Shown: positions 16,894-23,908, numbered from the stretch's first letter. The stretch: DNA of 23,908 bases from an uncultured euryarchaeote (GCA_937897365.1 CALCOP010000159.1:1-23908); one strand, 5' to 3'. The notes: generated by a model not told the origin, from the letters alone. Program-made: numbers and translations.

Positions 16894-17850
16894 ATGAGCG
16901 AACTATGGGTTGAAAGGCACCGCCCTCAGTCAGTTCAGGAAATACGAGGACAGGCTGCAGTCGTCCAACGCCTCTTGATTTATTCAGAAAGCAAAGAATT
17001 CCCGCATCTACTGTTTGCTGGTCCTCCGGGGACTGGGAAAACAACCGCAGCGATGGCGTTAACAAAAGACGTATTTGGTGAGGAATACCGTAGGAATCTC
17101 TTGGAAATGAATGCTTCAGACGAGCGAAAATTGGAAAGTATCCGTACAAAAGTGAAGCAGTTTGCCCGGACCTCACCCTATGGTGGTGCCTCTTTCAAAA
17201 TCATTTTTCTCGATGAAGCCGACGCCCTTACCAACGATGCACAAGGTGCTCTTCGACGTATTATGGAACAGTATGCCGAAACATGCAGATTTATTCTTTC
17301 ATGCAACTATTCTTCCAAAATTATTGAACCAATCCAATCAAGATGTGCAGTATTCAGATTCCGACCCCTCGCAGATGCTGATGTTAACGCTCAAGTTCAC
17401 CATGTTGCCAAAGCAGAAGGTGTCACCTTAGCAGATGATGCAGGTGAAGCGTTAACTCGAATCTCTCAGGGCGATCTGCGCAAAGCACTGACGGGGCTTC
17501 AAGTCGCAGCCGCATTGGACATGAGCGTCTCACGTGACCTCATCTATGAGACATCTGCAACCGCACCGCCTGAAGCACTTCACCAATTCTTGATGGCATG
17601 CAGGGACGATGGATTCCACGCTGCTCGACGAAGATTGCGTGAACTCTTAGACAAGTATGGCCTTGCAGGTACTGATTTTGTAAACCAATTACATCGTGAG
17701 CTTTACACGGCAGATTTCCTCTCAGAAGAAGCAAAGTTGGATATGACTGAGTGGATGGCTGAAGTTGACTATCGTTTAGTTGAAGGTGGCGGCGAACAAA
17801 TCCAGTTAGACGCACTTACTGCTCGACTTGTCACGCATTTACGTGCTTAG
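16894..17850 (+). CDS. rfcS: Replication factor C small subunit (clamp loader ATPase)
   Basis: The 318-residue AAA+ ATPase loads the PCNA sliding clamp onto primed DNA with RfcL. Motifs in order: N-terminal LWVERHRPQSVQEIRGQ (family WVEKYRP-type box); Walker A GPPGTGKTT at 43-51; RFC box NASDER at 73-78; Walker B FLDEADAL at 105-112; sensor 1 around LSCNYSSK; SRC motif at 149-151, whose arginine acts in trans on the neighbouring ATP site; and sensor 2 GDLRKAL. A C-terminal helical collar follows. Length matches archaeal RfcS. The start is fixed by an upstream in-frame TGA at 16882. It diverges from the giant surface-protein gene over 138 bp; the leader holds an oddly placed Shine-Dalgarno and a seven-codon ORF (16861-16884). 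Whether a second small-subunit paralogue exists elsewhere cannot be seen. Confidence 0.97.
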   Translation: MSELWVERHRPQSVQEIRGQAAVVQRLLIYSESKEFPHLLFAGPPGTGKTTAAMALTKDVFGEEYRRNLLEMNASDERKLESIRTKVKQFARTSPYGGASFKIIFLDEADALTNDAQGALRRIMEQYAETCRFILSCNYSSKIIEPIQSRCAVFRFRPLADADVNAQVHHVAKAEGVTLADDAGEALTRISQGDLRKALTGLQVAAALDMSVSRDLIYETSATAPPEALHQFLMACRDDGFHAARRRLRELLDKYGLAGTDFVNQLHRELYTADFLSEEAKLDMTEWMAEVDYRLVEGGGEQIQLDALTARLVTHLRA

Positions 17851-17916
17851 ATTCACTTTCACTTTCACATTAAGGGCGTTGGAAAAGAACACCTTCCAAA
17901 CCTCATCGGTTGATTC

Positions 17917-18093
17917 ATGACAACAATCTACAATCGCTGCTTAGACCTCATGTGCTGGACGGTTGCCGCACCCCTTGTTCACGCTTTGAGAAAAAGGCAA
18001 CTGCACAAACAAACACTCGAACAACGTGATGTTCATCGTATAAGCCGTTTACTTAACAGCATCATGTTAGCGCATGGCGATCTCCTTTCATGA
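17917..18093 (+). CDS. Probable small protein, 58 aa, unrecognised
   Basis: A 58-codon frame from ATG 17917 to TGA 18091-18093, downstream of rfcS. The product begins MTTIYNRCLDLMCWTVAAPL and continues with a basic helix-prone region (HALRKRQLHKQ) and ISRLLNSIMLAHGDLLS. The first part is moderately hydrophobic, the second amphipathic. Its stop overlaps that of the convergent gene in a shared TCATGA, the same tight fit seen at other gene ends here, and without it 237 bp would be empty in a very compact region. No Shine-Dalgarno is seen and I recognise no family, so it could be chance. Confidence 0.45.
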   Translation: MTTIYNRCLDLMCWTVAAPLVHALRKRQLHKQTLEQRDVHRISRLLNSIMLAHGDLLS

Positions 18094-19011
18094 GGCAGAT
18101 GCTTCGGGAAGTTGCTCAACAACCCGTAAGGTCCACTCATAGATGCGAGAGTTTTCCCAAGGGTCTCCTTGCTCTAAAATAGTCACAGTAATCAAATGTT
18201 CACCAACCGCCAAATCAGTGCCGAGCATAATGGCGAAATCTTGGTCTAAATCACCGTGAGGCATCAAAATCGAACTACTCGCTGTATTCGAGATATTACC
18301 TGTATTATTGGATATAACATCCATATTGTCACTCCAAAAATCGGGATCGCTTTCCAGCTGAACATCACCTGCATTATTGGACAATCCTACCAGAATAGTG
18401 GCACCGTCAACATTGACATTGTCAGCTAAACCAAACAAGAGCCAAATGTCCCCAGATAAAATGGCGTCTTGCTCAACTTCCCAAACCAAGGTGCCGCTCG
18501 AGCCCATTCCTTCAGAAAAATTGAATTCATCACCTTCATTTTGAACCAGCACCCACTTATCGGCAAGTTGAGGAGCAACAATATCACCCAATGGAGGGTT
18601 TACCAAAAGGAAAGCCATGGCCAAAAATGTAAATGTGTGAAGAAAACCTGCCTTGAACCAGGTTCCTTTCGTATAAATTTCATTAAACGAAGAAGGCATG
18701 ACAATACGATGAACTTGAGGAATCAAGAAAATTGCTGCCAATGGTGCAAGATAAAGAATATCTGATTTCTCAACAGTTGTTCTCGGCATCAATACATATC
18801 GCATCAAGAGTGAGATAATCACTGAAAATGAAATAACAAGCCACATTGAGGCTGTTTCAGCCTTTTCCTTGGCGACGTGCTTAACCGGGTCAAACGCCTC
18901 AATTCCAAGGTCGCGACCACTACGGCGTTTCATCCGCTCTTTACCCTCTTCAGCCATTCGCTTTTGGCGGTCTACCGAGGCGGCGGCCATGGCAGTATTG
19001 AGGTCAACCAT
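18088..19011 (-). CDS. Unrecognised membrane protein, three TM helices plus beta-rich outer domain, 307 aa
   Basis: I do not recognise the family. Residues 1-50 are hydrophilic and Lys/Arg-rich (RQKRMAEEGKERMKRRSGR), hence probably cytoplasmic. Hydrophobic helices lie at about 55-73, 84-103 and 120-139. Residues 145-300 look beta-rich and acidic, with N-x-S/T sites (NNTGNISNT) and Trp-containing strands (LVWEVEQDAILSGDIWLLFG, YEWTLRVV), as expected for an extracytoplasmic domain. This topology fits an odd number of TMs with the N terminus in and the C terminus out. The start at 19011 is supported by TTAGGAG (19017-19023) five bases upstream. It is a single gene, convergent with the small ORF and divergent from the tRNA. 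A role in envelope organisation is possible but unproven. Confidence 0.8.
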   Translation of the reverse strand: MVDLNTAMAAASVDRQKRMAEEGKERMKRRSGRDLGIEAFDPVKHVAKEKAETASMWLVISFSVIISLLMRYVLMPRTTVEKSDILYLAPLAAIFLIPQVHRIVMPSSFNEIYTKGTWFKAGFLHTFTFLAMAFLLVNPPLGDIVAPQLADKWVLVQNEGDEFNFSEGMGSSGTLVWEVEQDAILSGDIWLLFGLADNVNVDGATILVGLSNNAGDVQLESDPDFWSDNMDVISNNTGNISNTASSSILMPHGDLDQDFAIMLGTDLAVGEHLITVTILEQGDPWENSRIYEWTLRVVEQLPEASAS

Positions 19012-19016
19012 GCACG

Positions 19017-19023
19017 CTCCTAA
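19017..19023 (-). promoter_or_regulatory. Shine-Dalgarno of the three-TM protein gene
   Basis: Read on the minus strand, TTAGGAG stands five bases before the ATG at 19011 and supports that start. Confidence 0.65.
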
Positions 19024-19109
19024 GGTGTAGAGTGCATGAAGCCTACGGTAAAATTACATCACTTTTCAGCCGTATGGTTGAAATGGGGAACGCGACAGGC
19101 GACAGATAA

Positions 19110-19239
19110 GCCGGGGTGGCGTAGTTGGTGGCGCGTCGGACTCATAGGGCAGCCTTCTGGGCAATCGTATGACGTGCAAACCCCTTGCGATGTCTGAGAC
19201 ATCCGAAGGTCGCGGGTTCAAGCCCCGCTCCCGGCACCA
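19110..19239 (+). tRNA. tRNA(CAU), probably elongator tRNA-Met, with intron after position 37; CCA encoded
   Basis: The full cloverleaf can be drawn. Acceptor GCCGGGG (19110-19116) pairs with TCCCGGC (19229-19235, G7-U66 wobble). D stem GCGT/GCGC (19119-19122 with 19131-19134). Anticodon stem TCGGA/TCCGA (19136-19140 with 19202-19206), with anticodon CAT at 19143-19145. T stem GCGGG/CCCGC around loop TTCAAGC. Discriminator A at 19236, then an encoded CCA. After removing the 54-nt intron the anticodon loop is CTCATAA. CAU can mean initiator Met, elongator Met or agmatidine-modified Ile. The G1-C72 pair argues against an archaeal initiator, and the GCCGGGG acceptor resembles archaeal elongator Met. 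The Ile alternative cannot be excluded. Confidence 0.93.
19147..19200 (+). other. Archaeal tRNA intron (54 nt) with canonical bulge-helix-bulge
   Basis: The splice sites are fixed by structure. Central 4-bp helix CTCA (19141-19144) with TGAG (19195-19198); 3-nt bulges TA|G (19145-19147) and AC|A (19199-19201), each cut after the second base; an outer helix GGCA (19148-19151) with TGTC (19191-19194) inside the intron; and the anticodon stem on the other side. This is the 3-4-3 substrate of the tRNA splicing endonuclease at the standard 37/38 position. The intron interior holds a further GCAA/TTGC hairpin (19176-19188). Confidence 0.92.
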
Positions 19240-19242
19240 CTT

Positions 19243-19285
19243 CACGGCACGAGACCGTGCATCGCGCAGATTTCGAATCTGTTTT
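19243..19285 (+). terminator. Possible terminator after the tRNA
   Basis: Two hairpins follow the tRNA: GCACG/CGTGC (19247-19260), with a competing CACGG/CCGTG pairing, and CAGATT-TCG-AATCTG (19267-19281) followed immediately by TTTT (19282-19285). A hairpin is not required for archaeal termination, so this is suggestive only; it might instead be a processing site between the tRNA and gatD. Confidence 0.4.
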
Positions 19286-19345
19286 CCTGCCGGCACTTTA
19301 CGCACAGTTCTCATACACGTATCTTAAAGAGGCTCAAAGTGAGAA

Positions 19346-20812
19346 ATGAGTCGTTTTGAAAACCATATTTTCGTCGTAAAAATAAACACTCAAAGTGAAC
19401 ATCCCCAGCATGAACTGTGCGAACTGTTGATGTGCTCTCGGCGAGTGGATATTGACATGGTTGAGTCTCCAGTCGCAGGTCAAAGGGTCAAAGTTGAGGT
19501 CAACTCTCACAATGGTCTGACCGTCATACAGGGTGTAGCACTTCATCCAGCTGCGAAAAATCATGTCACTTTGAAATTAGTCAATGGCTACAATGCAAGT
19601 TATCCAATTGAAGAGATTGAATCAATAGAAATTCTTGGTTCAAACACTCCGCTTAGTGAACAAAAGCCTCTACCTGTCGATGTTGATGAGACCCTTCCTC
19701 GCATCCGTATACTCCACACCGGTGGCACAATTGCTTCAAAGGTCGACTATTCGACAGGAGCTGTTGTGGCTCGTTTTGAGCCTGAAGAACTCATTGCCAC
19801 AATACCAGAACTCACCGCAATTGCGAATATCGAAGCAGTCAAACTTGGCAACATGTTCAGCGATGACATCCGCCCTCAGCACTGGAACTCAATAATACAC
19901 GCTTCAAAGCGAGCATTTGATGATGGCTGTGATGGAGTTGTGGTGACGCATGGAACCGACACACTACACATTTCCTCTGCGGCTTTGAGTTTTGCATGGT
20001 GTGGAAAAGGAGAAACTCCTCCAGGTAGAATTGCTTTTGTTGGCTCTCAACGTTCATCAGATAGAGGTTCATCTGATGCCAGTGAAAATTTGATTTCGGC
20101 AGTGTATTGGGCCGCACATGGCCCTCAACCTCTGGGTGATTCTGGTGACGGCGTTGTCGTGGTAATGCACGCATCAAATAATGACGGCGTGTGTGCTGTC
20201 TATCCGGGAACCGGAGTTCGCAAATTGCATTCCTCCCGAAGGGACGCTTTCCAAACCGTAAATTGCGAACCACTTGCGATGATTGCAGTTGAGAATGGAG
20301 AATGCTCACACATACTTGAACCGGGTTATGAACAGAATCAGGAGAAGGGTTCAGAACGACCCATCTGTCAAAGGCCGACATCCTATGAAACAGGTGTCCG
20401 CATTGCACAATTTGTCGCAGGGCCATGGTTCCACTCCGAGGAAATAGAGGCTATTGTTCAAACCGGAGTTCAAGCAATTGTGATTCAAGGGACTGGCCTA
20501 GGCCACCTACCAATTGATGATCCTGGAAAAGATGCTCCTGAAAATACGAAAGTCTGGCGCGCACTTACGAGGTGCATCAATCGTGAAATTCCAATCATCG
20601 TCACGAACCAGTGCATCCATGGCCCTGTGGATATGAATGTCTATTCAAAGGGACGAAAACAAATGGAGATGGGGATACTTGGACATGGAAGTGTGGCAGC
20701 TCCTGACACCGTAGTCGTTAAGGTTCATTGGGCACTTTCAAACATGATGAAGGTGCAGGATGCTGTGGCTGCGAATCTCTGTGGAGAAGGAATTAATTTA
20801 CTTCGGACATGA
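19346..20812 (+). CDS. gatD: Glu-tRNA(Gln) amidotransferase subunit D (GatD)
   Basis: GatD is the asparaginase-like subunit of the archaea-specific GatDE. It frees ammonia from glutamine or asparagine so that GatE can convert Glu-tRNA(Gln) to Gln-tRNA(Gln). Residues about 40-100 are the small beta-barrel of the family (GQRVKVEV, VTLKLVNGYN). The asparaginase domain follows with all catalytic residues: T125 in HTGGTIAS, T204 and D205 in THGTDT, and K293 in VRKLHSSRRDAF. The C-terminal part contains IVIQGTGLGHLP and PIIVTNQCIHGPVDM. At 488 residues it is somewhat longer than typical, mainly from about 27 extra N-terminal residues, so the start may lie further in (an ATG at 19457 is in frame). 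GatE is not in the window. It is separated by 37 bp from the carboxylase gene and may be co-transcribed with it. Confidence 0.95.
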   Translation: MSRFENHIFVVKINTQSEHPQHELCELLMCSRRVDIDMVESPVAGQRVKVEVNSHNGLTVIQGVALHPAAKNHVTLKLVNGYNASYPIEEIESIEILGSNTPLSEQKPLPVDVDETLPRIRILHTGGTIASKVDYSTGAVVARFEPEELIATIPELTAIANIEAVKLGNMFSDDIRPQHWNSIIHASKRAFDDGCDGVVVTHGTDTLHISSAALSFAWCGKGETPPGRIAFVGSQRSSDRGSSDASENLISAVYWAAHGPQPLGDSGDGVVVVMHASNNDGVCAVYPGTGVRKLHSSRRDAFQTVNCEPLAMIAVENGECSHILEPGYEQNQEKGSERPICQRPTSYETGVRIAQFVAGPWFHSEEIEAIVQTGVQAIVIQGTGLGHLPIDDPGKDAPENTKVWRALTRCINREIPIIVTNQCIHGPVDMNVYSKGRKQMEMGILGHGSVAAPDTVVVKVHWALSNMMKVQDAVAANLCGEGINLLRT

Positions 20813-20835
20813 GCGCTTGAATGAAAAACCGAGAC

Positions 20836-20841
20836 GAGGTG
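20836..20841 (+). promoter_or_regulatory. Shine-Dalgarno fixing the start of the carboxyltransferase
   Basis: GAGGTG stands eight bases before ATG 20850. The frame is open for thirty more codons upstream to 20760, but that part overlaps gatD and encodes nothing like the family's N terminus, so 20850 is preferred. Confidence 0.7.
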
Positions 20842-20849
20842 GACAACAT

Positions 20850-22412
20850 ATGGCAGGGAATTCGAGTGAACGCCTCGAGGAACTCCAATACAAGCGAGAA
20901 CAGGCTCGTCTTGGAGGCGGACTCAAGCGCCAAGAATCAATTCGGTCCAGTGGTCGTGGAACCGCCAGAGACCGTATTTCGCTACTTCTCGATGAAGATT
21001 CATTTCTCGAAATTGATTCGTTCATCACGCATCGCTCATCAGACAATGGTATGTTCCTTCACCAAACACTCGGAGATGGAGTGGTCGCTGGTCATGGAAC
21101 AATTAACGGTCGACGTGTGTACTGCTTTGCACAAGACTTCAGTGTCCATGGAGGAAGTATGGGTGAAATGCATGCCAAAAAAATCGCCAAAATTATCGAA
21201 ATGGCTGAACGTGTCAAGGCACCAATTATCGGCATGTGGGATGGTGGTGGCCAAAGGGCACACGACGGAATCTCGGCGCTGGGAGGAACTGGTGAATTAC
21301 TCGACCGATTAGTTCAATGCAGTGGTCGAGTGCCCATGATTAGTCTTGTTCTTGGTCCAGTGGTCGGTGTTTCTGCTCTTGCCGCAAGCCTTGCTGACTT
21401 CACCATTCTGGGTGAAGATCACGGTCAACTCTTCCTTTCCTCACCTCTTGAAACGCCAGAGGTCATCGAAGGTGAAATCGATGCCCAAGGATTAGGGGGC
21501 GCTACACTTCATGCTTCACGCTCCGGTATTGCTTGCTTAATTGCGGATGATGAAGAAGACGCCTGCGGTCTTGCTACTGAAATCTTGTCATACTTGCCAG
21601 ATCATAACATGGCAGAGGCGCCTTTCGAAGAATCTGCTGACCCCGCTAACAGACTAAATGCTGACCTTGAGAATCTCGTACCAGATAATCCGAACAAGCC
21701 CTATGACATGGTCAAAGTTGTCGAAGAAATTGTCGATGATGGAATATTTGTCGAGTTGTTTGAAGCATATGCAGATAACATCATCATCGGTTTTGCCCGA
21801 CTTGAAGGAAAAACAATCGGCGTAGTAGGAAACCAACCCAAAGTTTTGGCAGGATGCCTTGATATTGACGCATCGATAAAAGCTGCTCGATTCATTCGAA
21901 CATGTGATTCATTCAACATACCCTTGGTTACATTTGAGGATGTCCCAGGATTCTTACCCGGTGTGGTCCAAGAGTGGGGAGGAATTATCCGGCACGGAGC
22001 CAAACTGCTGTTCGCATATGCAGAAGCAACCGTTCCTAAACTCACCCTTGTGACACGTAAAGCATACGGAGGGGCATATTTAGCAATGTCTTGCAAACAC
22101 TTGCAAAGCGATTACAACATTGCATGGCCAACCGCTGAACTCGCTGTAATGGGTGCAGAGGGGGCAGTAAATGTAATTCACAGAGCGGAAATTGCGAAGG
22201 CACCCGATGATAAAAAAGAGGAAACGCGCCAACGCTTGATTGCAGAATACAAGGCGAAATTTGGAGACCCGTATGTCGCTGCGAGAAACGGTTGGCTCGA
22301 CGATGTCATTGAACCCAGTGAAAGTCGATTACGACTGTGTCGAGCACTCAACATTCTCCAATCGAAGAGGGAATGGAGTCCTCCAAAAAAGCACGGTAAC
22401 ATTCCTTTGTGA
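20850..22412 (+). CDS. Acyl-CoA carboxylase, carboxyltransferase (beta) subunit
   Basis: This 520-residue protein moves the carboxyl group from biotin to acetyl- or propionyl-CoA. It has the two tandem crotonase-fold halves of the family. N half (about 10-260): RGTARDRISLLLDEDSF, YCFAQDFSVHGGSMGEMHAKKI, WDGGGQRAHDGISALGGTGELL, and VSALAASLADF. C half (about 265-510): VVEEIVDDGIFVELFEAYA, NQPKVLAGCLDI, FEDVPGFLPG, RKAYGGAYLAMS, WPTAELAVMGAEGAV. The length is normal for the PccB type. The N-half oxyanion loop, usually DSGGAR, reads DGGGQR. Start 20850 is chosen on its Shine-Dalgarno. Biotin carboxylase and biotin carrier genes are not in the window; acetyl- versus propionyl-CoA preference cannot be told. 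It ends one base from the stop of the convergent surface-protein gene. Confidence 0.93.
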   Translation: MAGNSSERLEELQYKREQARLGGGLKRQESIRSSGRGTARDRISLLLDEDSFLEIDSFITHRSSDNGMFLHQTLGDGVVAGHGTINGRRVYCFAQDFSVHGGSMGEMHAKKIAKIIEMAERVKAPIIGMWDGGGQRAHDGISALGGTGELLDRLVQCSGRVPMISLVLGPVVGVSALAASLADFTILGEDHGQLFLSSPLETPEVIEGEIDAQGLGGATLHASRSGIACLIADDEEDACGLATEILSYLPDHNMAEAPFEESADPANRLNADLENLVPDNPNKPYDMVKVVEEIVDDGIFVELFEAYADNIIIGFARLEGKTIGVVGNQPKVLAGCLDIDASIKAARFIRTCDSFNIPLVTFEDVPGFLPGVVQEWGGIIRHGAKLLFAYAEATVPKLTLVTRKAYGGAYLAMSCKHLQSDYNIAWPTAELAVMGAEGAVNVIHRAEIAKAPDDKKEETRQRLIAEYKAKFGDPYVAARNGWLDDVIEPSESRLRLCRALNILQSKREWSPPKKHGNIPL

Positions 22413-22413
22413 T

Positions 22414-23908
22414 TCACTTCTTCTGTTGAGCTTGTGCCAATAGTCCACCTTTCTTTGGTTTCGATGAGGTTACTTCTTCCTCGACCTCAATCTCAACCAC
22501 TTGTTCAACTTCAACGATTGGTAAATCTGGTGTGTTCTTTACGCCTCTGCGAAGAACGAGAATAATACTGAGCAACACGATAAGTATGAGCAAAGCCGTT
22601 CCAGTAAGGAGGGTTACGCCAAGGGAACTTAAACCGTCAGAATCCGAACTTGGAGGGAGAGGGACGGTCTCGAAAGGCGTCGTATTAATCCACAGAGATG
22701 AGGTTACATCGAGACCGAGTTCTTCATCATAGACAGATACGCGAACTTCGATTGTTCCATTATGGGATTCTGGAATTGGGAGCATAGAGAGGCAACGATT
22801 TGTTTGATCTGATGCGCCGTAAACACATGACGAGGAAAGATTTTCCAGCACTGTTCCGTTGACTTGAATTTCTGTAGTATTCGGCATGATTCCATCTGCG
22901 TCATAGACCCACCACTGAAGGCTGGCAGCAGTTGCGTCAATGAGATTTAATTCTTGAAGTGTAAGAATAGGTGCATCTGGAGAAGGTAATACAGTGATGT
23001 TCATTGTTCGCTGAACGGTGACAGAACCATCACTGATGTTGATGGTCGTAAAGTTGTCAAAACCAGAAAAATCCAAAATGGGTGTTACAATAAAGAGCGA
23101 AAAAGAGCGGGTAACCTCTACGGATTGAGAGGTACTTTCAATGGTCCAAAACAGGTTATCACCATCAACATCAGAGGCTAAATCAGACAAATTGAGGGAG
23201 AGGCCTTCGTCTTCGATAACCGTAAATGACCAAGCGGTTTCGTTGATGAGAATACCGTCGTTGACTGGCTCGACATAAAGTGGAATATCAAGTTCAATAG
23301 GAGCATTTGTACCATCGCCGACGAAGAGATGAAGGACAGAAGCGCCGTTTGCGTTCAACAAAGGTGTTAACGTCATGTTATCACCACTAAAACTGAACGA
23401 GACTGGGCCGTATGTATCTTGGTTCGCCCCGACAACACTGGCGACAAGTGAAGCTCCTTCTGGATCCATGACATAGTTGGAAAGAGAAAGTGTGATTGGG
23501 CTCCCATCTTCAATGAGGTTCTGCATGGGCACGTCAGCAATTTTTTGCACGGGGTCATCAACCAAAATAATGATGATTTCGGAAGTAACTTCGACCTCAT
23601 CAATAACACCACTACCACCCGCTCTTAAGGTTAGATTCACCTGAGTTCCGTTTACAACCTCATCGACTGCAAGATGGTTTACCGACATCGTGCGTTTATC
23701 TTGGCTGAGATCTATCGAAAAATCAGTCGAAGAGTTACCAATCAGTTCTGCAGACATGAAAAAGAGATCCTGACCATCCGGGTCCGAACCAAAGACAGAG
23801 GCATCAACAGAGGTGGTTCCACGTTCCAACACCTCGATACGAGGGGTGGGGTCTACAGTCTGTATCGGTGCATCTGTTCTGAAAAAATCAAAACGATGTG
23901 TAGATGAC
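22414..23908 (-). CDS. Surface protein with cadherin-like/Big_9-type repeats, C-terminal part (5' end outside window)
   Basis: The frame is open to the window edge, giving 497 visible residues; the GTG at 23832 is an internal valine codon. Repeats of about 95-105 residues show the cadherin-like/Big_9 pattern: IEDGSPITLSLSNYVMDPEG, then IEDEGLSLNLSDLASDVDGD, each with an E-D opening and an acidic D-x-D/P-x-G-D/A turn that in such repeats can bind calcium, ending in linkers such as EPVND and SPDAP. A single TM (SLGVTLLTGTALLILIVLLSIILVLRR) lies about 45 residues from the C terminus, followed by an acidic stretch (EVEQVVEIEVEEEV) and a Lys-rich end (SSKPKKGG, QQKK). Several N-x-S/T sites suggest an exposed N-terminal portion. 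Unlike the two surface proteins at 4894-16755, it lacks the Asp run and the Trp/Gly motif. Function unknown, probably adhesion or envelope structure. Confidence 0.85.
   Translation of the reverse strand, partial: SSTHRFDFFRTDAPIQTVDPTPRIEVLERGTTSVDASVFGSDPDGQDLFFMSAELIGNSSTDFSIDLSQDKRTMSVNHLAVDEVVNGTQVNLTLRAGGSGVIDEVEVTSEIIIILVDDPVQKIADVPMQNLIEDGSPITLSLSNYVMDPEGASLVASVVGANQDTYGPVSFSFSGDNMTLTPLLNANGASVLHLFVGDGTNAPIELDIPLYVEPVNDGILINETAWSFTVIEDEGLSLNLSDLASDVDGDNLFWTIESTSQSVEVTRSFSLFIVTPILDFSGFDNFTTINISDGSVTVQRTMNITVLPSPDAPILTLQELNLIDATAASLQWWVYDADGIMPNTTEIQVNGTVLENLSSSCVYGASDQTNRCLSMLPIPESHNGTIEVRVSVYDEELGLDVTSSLWINTTPFETVPLPPSSDSDGLSSLGVTLLTGTALLILIVLLSIILVLRRGVKNTPDLPIVEVEQVVEIEVEEEVTSSKPKKGGLLAQAQQKK

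Noticed and set aside
17851..17872. Short TTTCAC direct repeats after rfcS
   Set aside because: Three imperfect 6-base units only; too short to call a repeat element or terminator.
19066..19314. 82-aa minus-strand frame with GLNPRPSD
   Set aside because: It is the antisense of the tRNA gene; peptides like this are a well-known artefact of tRNA complements.
20760..20849. Thirty-codon N-terminal extension of the carboxyltransferase
   Set aside because: It overlaps the gatD end, has no ribosome-binding site and does not look like the family; ATG 20850 with GAGGTG is better.
20821..21312. 163-aa plus-strand frame over the start of the carboxyltransferase
   Set aside because: Shadow frame; the carboxyltransferase frame over the same bases has clear family motifs.

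Overview
The window looks like a piece of a compact archaeal genome, most likely a marine Euryarchaeota/Poseidoniales (Marine Group II) type organism. The support is: an archaeal clamp-loader small subunit; GatD of the archaeal GatDE Glu-tRNA(Gln) amidotransferase; an elongator-type tRNA with CAU anticodon, interrupted after position 37 by an intron with a textbook bulge-helix-bulge; TATA-box promoters; and very large, Ig-rich, sequon-rich surface proteins. The lineage is inferred from gene content, not from a phylogeny. Genes are packed tightly: three convergent pairs meet with a 0-1 bp gap or overlap, and no stretch over 300 bases lacks a gene.

Layout. (a) 1-311: the 3' end of panB (ketopantoate for CoA). 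(b) 312-806, minus: an unrecognised polytopic membrane protein. (c) 896-4752, plus: a class III ring-cleavage dioxygenase catalytic subunit closely resembling the beta subunit of 2-aminophenol 1,6-dioxygenase (AmnB); a second gene that fuses the degenerate partner subunit (AmnA-like) to a RidA-family domain resembling 2-aminomuconate deaminase (AmnD); then an APC-family amino-acid permease. Together they suggest catabolism of an ortho-aminophenol-type aromatic, perhaps from tryptophan/kynurenine. (d) 4894-16755, minus: two adjacent, probably co-transcribed surface proteins of 3047 and about 891 residues. Each has a signal peptide, Ig-like modules, one membrane anchor, an Asp-rich stretch and a Trp/Gly motif at the extreme C terminus. 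The giant one also carries seven DNRLRE-like modules alternating with six FnIII-like modules.

(e) 16894-17850, plus: the RFC small subunit, followed by a probable 58-residue gene (17917-18093). (f) 18088-19011, minus: a three-TM protein with a beta-rich outer domain. (g) 19110-19239: tRNA(CAU) with a 54-nt intron. (h) 19346-22412, plus: gatD and an acyl-CoA carboxylase carboxyltransferase subunit, likely one transcript. (i) 22414 to the end, minus: the C-terminal part of a third surface protein with cadherin-like repeats.

The most novel items are the AmnA-AmnD fusion and the giant modular surface protein with its shared cytoplasmic tail. All family assignments come from recognising motifs in the translated sequence; no search was run.
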